64,000 nt of DNA from Hemerocallis citrina (taxonomy: Eukaryota > Streptophyta > Magnoliopsida > Asparagales > Asphodelaceae), in NCBI GenBank assembly GCA_017893485.1, contig CM030365.1, positions 47,548,458 through 47,612,457 of the forward strand. The letters are read 5' to 3'. Under the pieces are notes generated by a model. The model did not search any database and was not told the origin of the DNA. It saw only the letters and a list, made by a program, of their open reading frames with translations. Of this stretch, positions 45,901 to 55,052 are shown piece after piece. Every line of letters begins with the position of its first letter. Within the stretch, counting starts at the first letter, position 1. A program made the translations under genes and the position numbers.

Positions 45901-46382
45901 TCCTCATTCATGCTCTAGATACCGCAGCAGCGCGGCGTCGTGCTGAACTGTTTAAGCAGTCTCGCGAGGCTCGCCTCGAGGGTGAGATCGAGCTGGTCAG
46001 GAGAGTGTCGCTCAATGTGGAGAAGAAGAACGAGCTGCTAGTCGAGGTGCACCACTTTCGGATAGTCGAGGAGGAGCTCTCGACGAAGGAGGAAGAGCTA
46101 GCCTCGGCGCTGGCCGAGCGAGACGAGCTCGCGAAGAAGGTCGAGCAGCTGCAGAAGGTCACGGTCGACAAGAGCATCGAGGTGACCAATTTGCGTCGCA
46201 TTATATCTGATAGTGCTGAGTACCCGGGTTCGGCGAAACTCCCTCGATTCAAGATACTGGTTAAGGACGACACTTTGAAAGACAGGATCGTTGAGCTCGA
46301 GGAGGAAGTGGCTCGTCTGAGGCCTCAGCTCGTGAGGACTAACGTCCGCAGCACCTCGTGCACTCGCGAGGAGAGAGTGTGA
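45901..46382 (+). pseudogene. Second coiled-coil segment of the antisense gene
   Basis: A 160-residue open stretch with no stop, ILIHALDTAAARRRAELFK, then EARLEGEIELVRRVSLNVEKK, EEELSTKEEELASALAERDE, LAKKVEQLQKVTVDKSIEV and IVELEEEVARLRPQL. It is strongly heptad-like. It is preceded by TGTGATGTGCTCGTCTTTCAG, a good splice acceptor ending at 45900. It may be an alternative or additional 3' exon of the antisense gene, or a partial duplication of its coiled-coil exon. The T-rich region 45737-45900 before it looks like intron. Which arrangement is real needs transcript data. Confidence 0.5.
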
Positions 46383-46929
46383 GGGATCTCCTTTTACAAG
46401 CTCGCGACTCGTGCTCCCGTCATTGGTCGGACTGCAGCCGATGCCCAAAGCGGTGTAGCTGTTAGCTCGAGCAGAGCCTCGGTCGGAGCCACTGTTAGGG
46501 TTAACGGCGAATAGGCGTCCCAGTTCGTCGGCCTAGAGACGAGCTCGGAGATGAAGAGACGAAAATGTCGAGTGTCCCTGAATCGGAATGTCCCCATTCC
46601 GAGGAGGCGCTGAACTAGTTGTACCGGGCTTTTGATTTCTTGCATCGTCTTCTTCGTTGTAATTTCTTGCCTTGTAAATTTATCAAGTTGCTTTTTTGTT
46701 GTAACTTCTTGCCTTGTAAATTTATCAAGTTGTTTAATGAAATCGAAGTTCGTCTGCCCATTGTTGTGCCGTAGTTGCCCTACTCTTGAAACGAACCATA
46801 AGAACCAGTAGTTAATTTATTCGAGCATTCTAGCCATAGTATTCGAGCGTTAGCTGTAGAACTTTAGCACTGGCTCGGGACATGCCGAGGCAACTTGGCA
46901 CTTCGGTAGTGTGGTAGCTCGAATTTCAG

Positions 46930-47430
46930 ACCCAAGCCACGTGGCTCCATTTGGACGGCCGATCACGATCATGGCACGAATCACGAGGCAGAAGGCTCGA
47001 GTTTCGAGAAAACACTATCTTGTCATTTTGTGGATACGTGGCACGATCTGATCCGTTCATCACGTTCTAGTACGCATTTTGAGATGATCTAATGGTGAAA
47101 ATGGTTCGGCAGAATTTTTCTCCATATGTGGAGGTCGGTTCCTCGTCCGCATGGCTCGGGATATTGAGGTAGTGCAGTCGAGCCGAGCGTTGGACTCCGA
47201 ACTCGCCGTTATAGTGGTTCAATCTGGACGGTCGATCACGATCATGGCACGAATCACGAGGCGGAAGGCTCGAGTTTTGAGAAAATACTATCTTGTTGTT
47301 TTAGGATATGTGGCACGATCTGATCCGTTCATTACGTTCTAGTACGCATTTTGAGACGATCTAACGGTGTAATTGGTTCGGCGGAATTTTTCTCCATATG
47401 TGGAGGTCAGTTCCTCGTCCGCTCGGTTCG
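46930..47430. repeat. Tandem repeat block 2 of K
   Basis: Two units marked by TTCTCCATATGTGGAGGTC at 47117 and 47389, about 272 bp apart. They share GGCACGATCTGATCCGTTCA, ACGTTCTAGTACGCATTTTG and TCGAGCCGAGCGTTGGACTC. They belong to the same repeat family as 41680-43200, so the antisense gene lies between members of one repeat family. The region 46383-46930 before it has no gene; it contains a short direct repeat, GTAACTTCTTGCCTTGTAAA or near-copies at 46660 and 46703. Confidence 0.8.
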
Positions 47431-47439
47431 GGATACTGA

Positions 47440-48170
47440 GGCAGTGTAGTCGAGCCGAGCGTTGGACTCCGAACTCGCCGTTAGAGTTGTTCAATGGTTG
47501 TGGGAGAAATTCCGAATGGCGAACTACTTCTAGCTCGCTTAAGAGCGAACTTGCGAAGTAGAATCGAGCCAAGTGTTGGACTCCGAACCATCGTTAGAGT
47601 TGTTCAACGGTTGTGGGAGCAGTTCCGAATGGCGACCTACTTCTAGCTCGCTTAAGAGCGAACTTGCAAAGTAGAATCGAGCCAAGTATTGGACTCCGAA
47701 CCATCGTTAGAGTTGATCAACGGTTGTGGGAGCAGTTCCGAATGGCGACCTACTTCTAGCTTGCTTAAGAGCGAACTTGCGAAGTAGAATCGAGCCAAGT
47801 GTTGGACTCCGAACCATCGTTAGAGTTGTTCAATGGTTGTGGGAGCAGTTTCGAATGGCGACCTACTTCTAGCTCGTTTAAGAGCGAACATGCGAAGTAG
47901 AATCGAGCCAAGTGTTAGACTCCGAACTCGTCGTTAGAGTTGTTCAACTGTTGTGGGAGCAATTCCGAATGGCGACCTACTCCTACCTCGCTTAAGAGCG
48001 AGTTTACGAAGTAGAATCGAGCCAAGTGTTAGACTCCGAACCATCGTTAGGGTTGTTCAACGGTTGTAGGAGCAATTCCTTATGGCGACCTACTCCTAGC
48101 TCGCTTAAGAGCGAGTTTGCGAAGTAGAATCGAGCCAAGTGTTGGACTCCGAATCATCGTTAGGGTGAAG
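47440..48170. repeat. 113-bp tandem array in K 3' region
   Basis: GTAGAATCGAGCCAAGTGTT recurs (with small changes) at 47558, 47671, 47784, 47897, 48011 and 48124, a period of 113-114 bp with about 6.5 copies. Each unit carries GACTCCGAACCATCGTTAG, GGTTGTGGGAGCA, TTCCGAATGGCGACCTACT and a CTCGCTTAAGAGCGA palindrome-like core. It is situated between the end of pol and the antisense gene. Tandem repeats in this place are known from Tat elements and have been proposed as seeds of satellite DNA. Confidence 0.93.
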
Positions 48171-48339
48171 AGTAAAAGCAGAGAGATGTAAACAATTTTA
48201 CAAATAAAATATGAAAAAGCTTTCTTTATTGATGACTAATGGTCGGCTGCTTCTAAATTTGCGAGCCGTTATTACAAGAGAGAAATAAAGGGAAAAAATA
48301 CAAGTAAAAGGAGAGGAACGATTCAACATCCCAGAATAC

Positions 48340-49537
48340 TTAGAGAGGCATTAGTGCTCTCTCTTGGTATTTCAAAAGATGGTCGGCATTCCAAGTCCTG
48401 GAGATCTCTCTGCCTTCGAGGTCTTCTAGTCTGTATGTCCCGAGCCAAACTACTTTGGCGATCTTATAGGGTCCCTTCCAATTTGGAGCTAGTTTGCTCT
48501 TCTGACCAGGAAAAGAGATGGCTAACTTTCTGAAGACCAAGTCCCCTTCTTTAAGGTCGGTAGGACGGACTCTCTTATTGTATGCCAACTCGATCCTTCT
48601 TCGGTAGCTTTGTTGACGAATGTAAGCTCTTTCTCGGATCTCATCAATCAGGTCTAGATTTGCTCGGAGCTCTCTGGCATTTTGTTTTTCTTCATAAGCC
48701 ATTAGACGAGGAGAGGGTATACCGACTTCTAGGGGGATCATAGCCTCGGACCCATAGGTGAGATTGAACGGAAACTCTCCTGTGGGGGTCCGTTTTGTAG
48801 TGCGGTAGTTCCACAGCACGTTAGGGAGCTGATCGACCCATAAGACTTTAGAGTATTTATCCAACCTCTTCTTAATACCGGAGAGGATCTGTTGGTTAGC
48901 CATTCTCCACTTGGCCATTCGACTGTGGATGGGAAACGAAGGAGAATCGGTGTTGGATGGCGAGGTCTTCACAGAGAGCTCGGAAGGCAGCCCCGGTGAA
49001 CTGGGTTCCGTTGTCTGTTATGAGGACCCGAGGGACACCGAATCGGCAGATTACATTCTTCCAAAGGAACTGAACTACCTTGTTCTCGGTGATCGTGGCC
49101 AAGGGCTCGGCCTCTATCCACTTCGAGAAGTAGTCAATTGCCACGACTAAGAATTTGAACTGGCCGGGAGCTGGTGGGAATGGCCCTAGTAATTCCATCC
49201 CCCACATTGCGAAAGGGATTGGACTTGATAGGGAAGTGAGTGGAGCTTGTGGGAGGCGACGGATGTTGGAGTACTTCTAACATGAGCTGTATTGCCGAAC
49301 GTGCTATTCAGCATCCTGTAGGAGAGTGGGCCAGAAATATCCATAATTCAACACTTTGCGGGCCAAGGATCTGGACCCTGAATGTGTCCCGCCGATGCCC
49401 TCGTAAAGTTCTTGCAGGGCGTAGTCGGCTTGTTCTGGGGAGAGGCACCTCAAATAAGGCCTGCCGTCTACCTGTGTGAAGGAGCGCTTGTATAGGATGC
49501 CCCCGATAAGTGTGTATTGCTCTGCTTGGGTTCTCAC
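48340..49537 (-). pseudogene. Element K integrase
   Basis: Zinc-binding part: GILYKRSF, YLRCLSPEQADYALQELYEG, HSGSRSLARKVLNYGYFWP. Core: FLVVAIDYFSKWIEAEPL (first Asp), VLITDNGTQFTGAAFR (second Asp), SVSHPQSNGQVENG-type motif with the catalytic Glu (reads HPQSNGQVENG). In another frame follow ANQQILSGIKKRL, LWNYRTTKRTPTGEFPFNL, YGSEAMIPLEVG and the C-terminal GPYKIAKVVWLGTYRLEDLEG, ending WNADHLLKYQ. No chromodomain follows, as expected for Tat. One frameshift lies at about 48900-48970, and a TGA precedes the first block at about 49538. The catalytic triad is conserved. Confidence 0.92.
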
Positions 49538-49539
49538 TC

Positions 49540-50090
49540 AGCGAGCTTCCTTAGGATCTTCTGGGAGGAGCCCATCCCTCAGGAACTCAACGAGGGGTTT
49601 CATCCAGTCATCTTGCAGTAGGACAAGTAGAGACTCCATAGAATCGGAAGTTTCATCTTCTATACTTGGCTTCAGGAGTACCTCAATCAAGACGGTCTGC
49701 TCGAGACCTTGGAGGGAGAAAGAGGCTAGCTTGGAAAGGGCATCGGCCTGGGAATTCTCTTCTCAGGGGATTCGCTGGATGAGAGCTTCTTCAAATAGGG
49801 CCATGAGGCTCCTGACCTTGGCTAAGTACTTAACCATTCGGTCATCACGTGCCTCATACTCGCCCAGGACCTGATTCACGGCCAGCTGAGAGTCGCTAAA
49901 GATCCGGAGGCGCTGCGCCCCTGCAGTGCGAGCCATTCTGAGGCCGGCTATGAGTGCTTCGTACTCTGCTTCATTGTTCGAGGCCTTGAAGTTAATGTGT
50001 AGGGAGTATTGGAGGACGAAATCATCTGGGCCGGCCAGAATGACCCCGGCTCCGCTTTCTCGTTACAAGAGGAGCCATCCACATAAACCA
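49540..50090 (-). pseudogene. Element K second (archaeal-type) RNase H
   Basis: The minus strand reads INFKASNNEAEYEALIAGLR, MARTAGAQRLRIFSDSQLAV, NQVLGEYEARDDRMVKYLAK and then, after a TGA at 49762-49764, ADALSKLASFS. The NNEAEYEALI and SDSQL motifs are those of the additional RNase H that plant Tat elements gained. Its catalytic Glu and Asp are visible. It sits between the normal RNase H and integrase. The TGA where Arg is expected fits a CGA-to-TGA change. Confidence 0.85.
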
Positions 50091-50091
50091 A

Positions 50092-50631
50092 CTAGACAGG
50101 TGGTCCCTTCATTGCTTGGCTGAACTCGGGGATGGTACTTTCAACTATGAATTCTGCTAAGGCCTGAGCCTTGATCGCGGTCCGAGGCTGATACGTTACA
50201 TCATGCTGGTTCAGCTCGATAGACCACTTCATAAGGTGACCAGAGGTCTCTGGCTTGTGGAGCACTTGCTTCAGCAGTTGGTTGGTAAGAACGACCACCG
50301 AATGGGACTGAAAATATGGGCAAAGCTTCCTTGCGGCCATCACTAGGGCATAAGCCATCTTTTCTATCCTCAGGTATCGGAGCTAGGCATCCCGAAGTAC
50401 CTTGCTCACATAGTAGATGGGCTTTTGAGCCCGATCTTCTTCCCTTACTAATACGGCGCTGAGGGTCTGCTCGGAGGCTGCTAGGTAGAGGTAGAGGAGT
50501 TCACCAGGGATTGGTTTACTGAGTAGAGGAGGATTGACTAGGTAAGCCTTGAGTTGGTCGAATGACTCCTGTTGCTGTTGACCCCATTCGAAACCTTTAG
50601 CCCCCTGAGGGCCTTGAAGAAGGGGAGGCAT
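50092..50631 (-). pseudogene. Element K RNase H (retroviral-type position)
   Basis: Two frames in one register: PPLLSKPIPGELLYLYLAAS, QTLSAVLVREEDRAQKPIYY, VSKVLRDA, a stop (50383-50385), then MAYALVMAARKLCPYFQSHS, VVVLTNQLLKQVLHKPETSG and WSIELNQHDVTYQPRTAIKA, QALAEFI. These are the standard motifs after RT in Tat elements. The catalytic acidic residues of true RNase H are poorly conserved here, as is usual when a second RNase H is present. A frameshift of about one base near 50,600 separates it from RT. Confidence 0.85.
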
Positions 50632-51593
50632 TTCTCCCCGGACTTCGAGAGGAAACGCCTTATAGCGGCTAGGCAGCCTGTTAGTCTCTGAACTTCCTTA
50701 ACATTCTTGGGAGGGGCCATGTCTAATATGGCCTTGATTTTCTCAGGGTTAGCTTTGATTCCTCGTTGGCTGACCATGAAGCCGAGGAACTTTCCTGATG
50801 AGACTCCGAACGGACACTTGTTCGGATTGAGCCTCATGTTGTGTTTCCTGAGTACGTCGAATGCCTCCTGCAGATCGACCACATGATCGGCCCCGTGGAT
50901 GCTCTTTACAAGCATATCGTCCACATATACCTCTATTTTCCGACCGATTTGAGCTTGGAAAACCTTGTTGACGAGGCGTTGGTATGTGGCGCATGCATTC
51001 TTCAAACCAAAGGGCATAACCCTGTAGCAGTAGAGGCCCTGGTCGGTTACAAATGAGGTCTTCGGGATATCTGGCGGGAACATCCGGATCTGATTGTAGC
51101 CTGAGAAGGCATCCATGAAGCTGAGTAGTTCATGACCTGAAGTGGCGTCAATCAAAGTGTCAATACTCGGAAGAGGGAAGGGGTCTTTGGGGCACGCCCT
51201 GTTGAGATCGGTAAAATCGATACAAATCCTCCAGGTCCCATTGGACTTCTTCACCATTACTACATTCGAGAGCCATTCGGAATAGTTTACCTCCTATATG
51301 AACCGGGCCTTCAAGAGCTTGTCCACCTCCTCTTTTATAGCTAGCTGGCACTCGGGGGCGAACTTGCGTCTCTTCTGTTGGACCGGTTTGGATCCCGGAG
51401 CAACACTGAGGTGGTGGACCAAGAGCTCTTCGAAAATTCCGGGCATGTCTACAGCTGACCAAGCAAAGAGGTCTCGGTTCCTTTGGATGCACTGGACTAT
51501 GTCGGAGCATAGGGCGGATGGGAGGGTTTTGCAAATAAAGAACTTTCGGCTTGGATCCTGCTCAGAGAAGAGCACTTCCTCCAACTCATCCAC
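50632..51593 (-). pseudogene. Element K reverse transcriptase
   Basis: Upstream segment (51593-51297): VLFSEQDPSRKFFICKTLPS, DLFAWSAVDMPGI and PVQQKRRKFAPE. After a stop at 51294-51296 the RT palm follows: MVKKSNGTWRICIDFTDLNR, CPKDPFPLPSIDTLID, SFMDAFSGYNQI, GLYCYRVMPFGLKNA and KIEVYVDDMLVKS (catalytic YVDD intact). Then GKFLGFMVSQRGI, NPEKIKAI and QRLTGCLAAIRRFLSKSGEK. The domain is complete except for the stop and the frameshift at its end. Confidence 0.93.
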
Positions 51594-51608
51594 CGGCTCG
51601 GACGTTGG

Positions 51609-52190
51609 TCAAGCAATATCTTGGGGGATTTCCAGAGTTTCGAGGGAGAGGACTGGACCGAGGGTAGAGGTCATGTAGCACTTGCGGGCCGTTTCCTGAT
51701 TGCCTTTTACTTCCCCTACTCCTGCCCGAGTGGGGAATTTCATCTTGAGGTGATAGGCGGAAGAGACGGCTTCAAGGGCAGCTAGGCCGGGCCGACCCAA
51801 AATGACATTGTAAGTTGCAGGGACATCCACGACCATAAAGTCCATCGACTTCGTTCGGGTGGTAGGAGTTTTGACAGCGATTACATCCAGGGTGATCACC
51901 CCTTCAATAGTCACTGACACTCCCGTGAACCCATGGAGCGTATAGCCGGCGGGCTTGAGTCTGTCTCGGGATAGTTTGAGGCCCTTGAAAGCGGCGAGGA
52001 AGAGGATGTTAACGGAGCTGCCATTGTCCACTAGGATCCTCTCCACTTTGAAGTTCGCCATGTGGAGGCTGATGACGAGTGCGTCACAATGGGGCGTTCA
52101 GACACCCTCAAGGTCTTCATCTGAGAATGTGACGAGCACTCCGAGGCCTTTAGGAGGAGGGGTGGCGCGAACCAAATTGACTTCCCTTAT
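51609..52190 (-). pseudogene. Element K protease
   Basis: The minus strand reads FSDEDLEGV, a TGA at 52098-52100, TPHCDALVISLHMANFKVER, then the active-site block ILVDNGSSVNILF, YNVILGRPGLA and SSAYHLKMKFPTRAGVGEVK. D-N-G replaces the classic D-T-G; variants at this residue occur in Tat proteases. The frame differs by one from gag, so either frameshifting or damage separates them. A TGA at 51609-51611 splits it from RT, which is in the same frame. Confidence 0.88.
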
Positions 52191-54097
52191 GAACGCCTTT
52201 CGAGAAGATTTTGAGGAGCCCCCCATTGGGCCCCAATGAATGAGGTGTAGGACATGCTCCTCTTCGAAGTCGGGTGTTTCATCGCGTTCAGGATGCTTGT
52301 TAGCCCCCGAGGCGGGGGAGGAGGATCGGTTCGGTCCTTTCTTACAAACCTGTTCAGCTGACCCCTCTGGATGAGGGCTTCTATCTCGTTACTTAAGGCC
52401 CGGCAATTATTGGTGTCGTGGCCATGGTCCCGGTGATAGCGGCACCACTTCTCTTTATCCCTCTTCTTGCCGGGGGTGTTCATTTTTGGTGCAGGAGGTA
52501 TTACCCCCTCCTTCTCAAATTCCATGAGAATTGTGGAGATGTTGGCATTAAGGGGAGTAAAATTTTCAAATCTGGAGGGAGGTCGGCGCTGGCCTCCATT
52601 ATCGTTCTGGAGCTTCTTGGCCCCTTCCTCTTCTGTTCCCTTTCTCTTAGACCCAGAGCAAGACCCCTCCAAGTTGGGGTAGTGCTCAGCTTCTTCGGCC
52701 CGAATATACTTTTCGCTCCGGAGGAGGAGGTCCGAGAAGTTCTGTAGGGTCTTCTTGGCGAGGGAGGAGCGGAGGCTGGAGTTGAGGACATTAGATTGAA
52801 ATGCTGCTGCAGCGACCGACTGGTCGAGGGATGCTATGGACCTGGCTTCAGCTGTGAACCTTTTCACATAGTCTCTCAGCTTCTCACCCTTCTTCTGGTT
52901 GAGGTAGAGTAGCGAAATGCTGGTTTTCTCAGTTCTGCAGCTACTCACGAAGTGGGTGACAAAGAGTGTCTCAAATTGCTCGAAGGAGAATATTGAGGAA
53001 GGGGCAAGGTGAGAGTACCATTCTTGAGCCGGACCCTTGAGAATTGCGGGAAAGGTTTTGCAGAGCAGAGCATCGGAAGCTTGATGGATGAGCATGAGGG
53101 TCTTGAAGCTTTCGATGTGATCGACGGGGTCAGTCTCCCCGGAATAAGTCTTGAATTGAGGAGGCTTAAAGCCGATTGGTACGGGTGCATCCATTATGGT
53201 TCGGGAAAAAGGAGGTCGACTAGGACGAAGGGTCCTTCCTCTGAGCTCTTCTTCTCGGTCTAACTGACCCAAGCACCTCTCCATTTCATGGAGAGGGCGG
53301 TAGACAGCGTCATCCCTTCGACGGTAATCAGCCGAGCCTCTAGACTCGTCTTCGTACGAGAGAGAGCGGGGGCTACGACGACGGTAGCTCCTGGAGCGGC
53401 GAGGACTTGGCATGTACCGGGGGTTGCTAGGAGCTGGAGGAGGAGTTAGGGACCGTCGGCGAGGACTTCGGACCGGAGGAGGAGAGGGAATCCTTGGAGC
53501 ATTGGTGTTGTTGGGGCGGAGATTGAGAGCTTGCAGGACGGTTGCTTGGAACTGCTGGAACTCGGCACGGGTGATGGGTGCCTCATCGTTCCTAGGATGT
53601 TGCCGACCGGCACGGGAATGGGGTCTTCTCCTGTGATGCTCGGGGGACTCTCTCCGCCCCCTTCGGATAGGGGACCTTCTGTAGTCTCGGCGGTGAGGAG
53701 ATCGCTCATCCGGACGTTGCTGGCGGGAGGCTCCCTCTCGGGCCCGCTTTTTATCCATACGGCAGCGAAGATCCTCATCCTTCTGCCGATTGAGGATGGT
53801 GTTGCGAAGGTCGGAAGCTCGGGGGTTGTGGGAGGCCATAGAATCCGAAGAGGCATTGTGGATGGAGACGTGGTCCGGATGGAGAGGCTGTTTCTGCGGG
53901 TTGGGACCCTTGGGAGGTTGTTGATTATGAGGAGGAGGTAGGTCCTGTTGGATAGGGTCCTCTGCTTGAGGAGGAAGTTGCCCCTGCTGCTGAGCGGGCT
54001 GGATGGAGACTTCCTGTTGCTGATCGGGGTTGGGTCCTCGGTTGGACCCTCTGGATCTGGCTTTCCTAGGAGGCATGGCTGGAGAAGATCTGACCAA
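52187..54097 (-). CDS. Element K gag
   Basis: 636 residues, open throughout. The N-terminus is Pro/Gln-rich, followed by a strongly Arg/Ser/Pro-rich region (about residues 110-270: RRDYRRSPIRRGRRESPEHH). The gag capsid-like domain follows (about 300-470): IGFKPPQFKTYSGETDPVDH, CKTFPAILKGPAQEWYSHL, FVTHFVSSCRTEKTSISLLY, GEKLRDYVKRFTAEARSI. Near residue 565 WCRYHRDHGHDTNNCRALSN is the Tat version of the zinc-knuckle motif. The start at 54097 lies 30 bases inside the primer site. It forms the particle and binds element RNA. It is the only intact long gene in K. Several plus-strand frames over it are shadows caused by its GC-rich codons. Confidence 0.93.
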   Translation of the reverse strand: MVRSSPAMPPRKARSRGSNRGPNPDQQQEVSIQPAQQQGQLPPQAEDPIQQDLPPPHNQQPPKGPNPQKQPLHPDHVSIHNASSDSMASHNPRASDLRNTILNRQKDEDLRCRMDKKRAREGASRQQRPDERSPHRRDYRRSPIRRGRRESPEHHRRRPHSRAGRQHPRNDEAPITRAEFQQFQATVLQALNLRPNNTNAPRIPSPPPVRSPRRRSLTPPPAPSNPRYMPSPRRSRSYRRRSPRSLSYEDESRGSADYRRRDDAVYRPLHEMERCLGQLDREEELRGRTLRPSRPPFSRTIMDAPVPIGFKPPQFKTYSGETDPVDHIESFKTLMLIHQASDALLCKTFPAILKGPAQEWYSHLAPSSIFSFEQFETLFVTHFVSSCRTEKTSISLLYLNQKKGEKLRDYVKRFTAEARSIASLDQSVAAAAFQSNVLNSSLRSSLAKKTLQNFSDLLLRSEKYIRAEEAEHYPNLEGSCSGSKRKGTEEEGAKKLQNDNGGQRRPPSRFENFTPLNANISTILMEFEKEGVIPPAPKMNTPGKKRDKEKWCRYHRDHGHDTNNCRALSNEIEALIQRGQLNRFVRKDRTDPPPPPRGLTSILNAMKHPTSKRSMSYTSFIGAQWGAPQNLLERRS

Positions 54098-54126
54098 CGG
54101 GAAGAGGGGAGGCTGCTATTCGTTGT

Positions 54127-54145
54127 TTCCCACAGACGGCGCCAA
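54127..54145 (-). promoter_or_regulatory. Element K primer binding site
   Basis: The minus strand reads TTGGCGCCGTCTGTGGGAA directly after the LTR end (two-base spacer). The TGGCGCC start is typical of Tat and Athila elements and distinguishes K from A, B and I, which use initiator Met tRNA. I do not assign the primer tRNA. Confidence 0.88.
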
Positions 54146-54147
54146 TC

Positions 54148-54741
54148 TTTTGCCGCTGAATCTGGTGTGGGGGCAAACATATAGTATTTGTGGATTCTTG
54201 AAAAACTTTGAATAGCAAACCTGTTACCTATTCCGCCGGAGTTTGACCGTTGCTCCTGCCGTTCACTTGCAAAAAGTGCGAGACACCGTGGTTGTTCCCG
54301 GCGACGCACCCTCCAACGCTCAAGTCAGTAATCAGAAGTGATTATTAGAGAGTGTAAAACTGGCAAAAGATTGATTACCTCTTAATGGAGATGGGTGGGG
54401 GGTATTTATAGGCGCCGCTGGGATCAGATTAGGAATGTAATCCCTGTGGTTAGATAAGGAATGTAATCCCTAATCCCCAGTGAAAGGATAGATATGAATC
54501 AGGGCCGTTGATTAGGATTAATCAGAAACCCTAATTCTATCCTTTCTGGACCGGGTTTGCTGCGGGTTGAAACCCGCAACCAGTTGAGGTGGATCCGTTC
54601 GCGGGTTAGTGGGTTTCCGAGAAGGAGAACCAGTACCCACTTCAGACCTATTGGTAGGTGAAATTACCGTTTTACCCCTGGGCTTCAAGATTCATGCCCG
54701 ATTTGGACGGTTCCGATTTAACCCCATTTTTAGCCATATCA
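54148..54741 (-). repeat. Element K 5' LTR
   Basis: 594 bp. Starts TGATATGGCTAAAAATGGGG at 54741 (minus strand) and ends GCGGCAAAA at 54148; the final CA has decayed to AA. TATAAATA lies on the minus strand at 54403-54410, in a GGGGGTATTTATAGG context, and is the likely promoter for gag-pol. Confidence 0.95.
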
Positions 54742-54746
54742 ATTAC

Positions 54747-54968
54747 ATTCCAGATCCAAGTCACCATTTGCCCGAAGTGCCGGAGGGTTTGCAGCTAGAT
54801 CTGAGTAAGTTTGAGTGGTCGATTGAGATTGTGGATCGTCAGGAGAAAGTCTTGAGGAACAAAATGATACTGATGGTCAAAGTAGTCTGGAGAAACCAGT
54901 TGGGTGAAGAGGCTACATGGGAATCTGAGGAGCGGATGCTGAAGGATCACCTCGAGCTTTTTGTTTGA
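54747..54968 (+). pseudogene. Element F integrase C-terminus and chromodomain
   Basis: The resumed reading frame of F after K: YIPDPSHHLPEVPEG, LQLDLSKFEWSIEIVDRQEK, VLRNKMILMVKVVWRNQLGE, EATWESEERMLKDHLELFV and a stop. EIVDRQEK...VVWRN...EATWE is the chromodomain-like tail of Tekay-type elements and is clearly homologous to A's C-terminus. It shows that 40647 and 54747 were once adjacent. Confidence 0.9.
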
Positions 54969-55038
54969 TTGTATTTCTTCTTCCTTTCTTTTTTATGTTG
55001 TTTCTCACTCTTTAAGCATAGTTCCAAGGACGGAACTA

Positions 55039-55052
55039 TTCTAAGGAGGGAG
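55039..55052 (+). promoter_or_regulatory. Element F polypurine tract
   Basis: TTCTAAGGAGGGAG immediately before the LTR start TGTTGCAAAATCC. It is the primer for plus-strand DNA and defines the 3' LTR start. The spacer from the stop codon at 54968 is 70 bp and has no gene. Confidence 0.75.

Larger units (their letters stand above)
40648..54741 (-). mobile_element. Tat-lineage Ty3/gypsy element K (complete, 14.1 kb)
   Basis: A complete minus-strand element with two LTRs (54148-54741 and 40648-41240) and perfect ATTAC target repeats (40643-40647, 54742-54746). It interrupts F's integrase/chromodomain reading frame. Order on the minus strand: 5' LTR, primer site, gag, protease, RT, RNase H, second RNase H, integrase, a 113-bp tandem array, an antisense gene between repeat blocks, polypurine tract, 3' LTR. 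This layout (no chromodomain, double RNase H, antisense ORF and repeats in a long 3' region) is that of the plant Tat lineage, for example Retand/Grande-type elements. By eye the two LTRs differ at about two dozen of some 593 positions, so the insertion is not very old. Confidence 0.93.

Noticed and set aside
44345..46448. Minus-strand frames opposite the antisense gene of K (up to 143 codons)
   Set aside because: Shadows of the coiled-coil exons (Ala/Ser/Leu-rich reverse translations). The plus-strand reading has introns and coherent domains.
47440..48170. Regularly spaced repeats that might suggest a CRISPR array
   Set aside because: The units are contiguous 113-bp tandem repeats without unique spacers, in a plant retrotransposon.
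52418..54215. Plus-strand frames opposite K gag (up to 136 codons)
   Set aside because: Shadows of the GC-rich gag coding strand; no domains and no promoter context.
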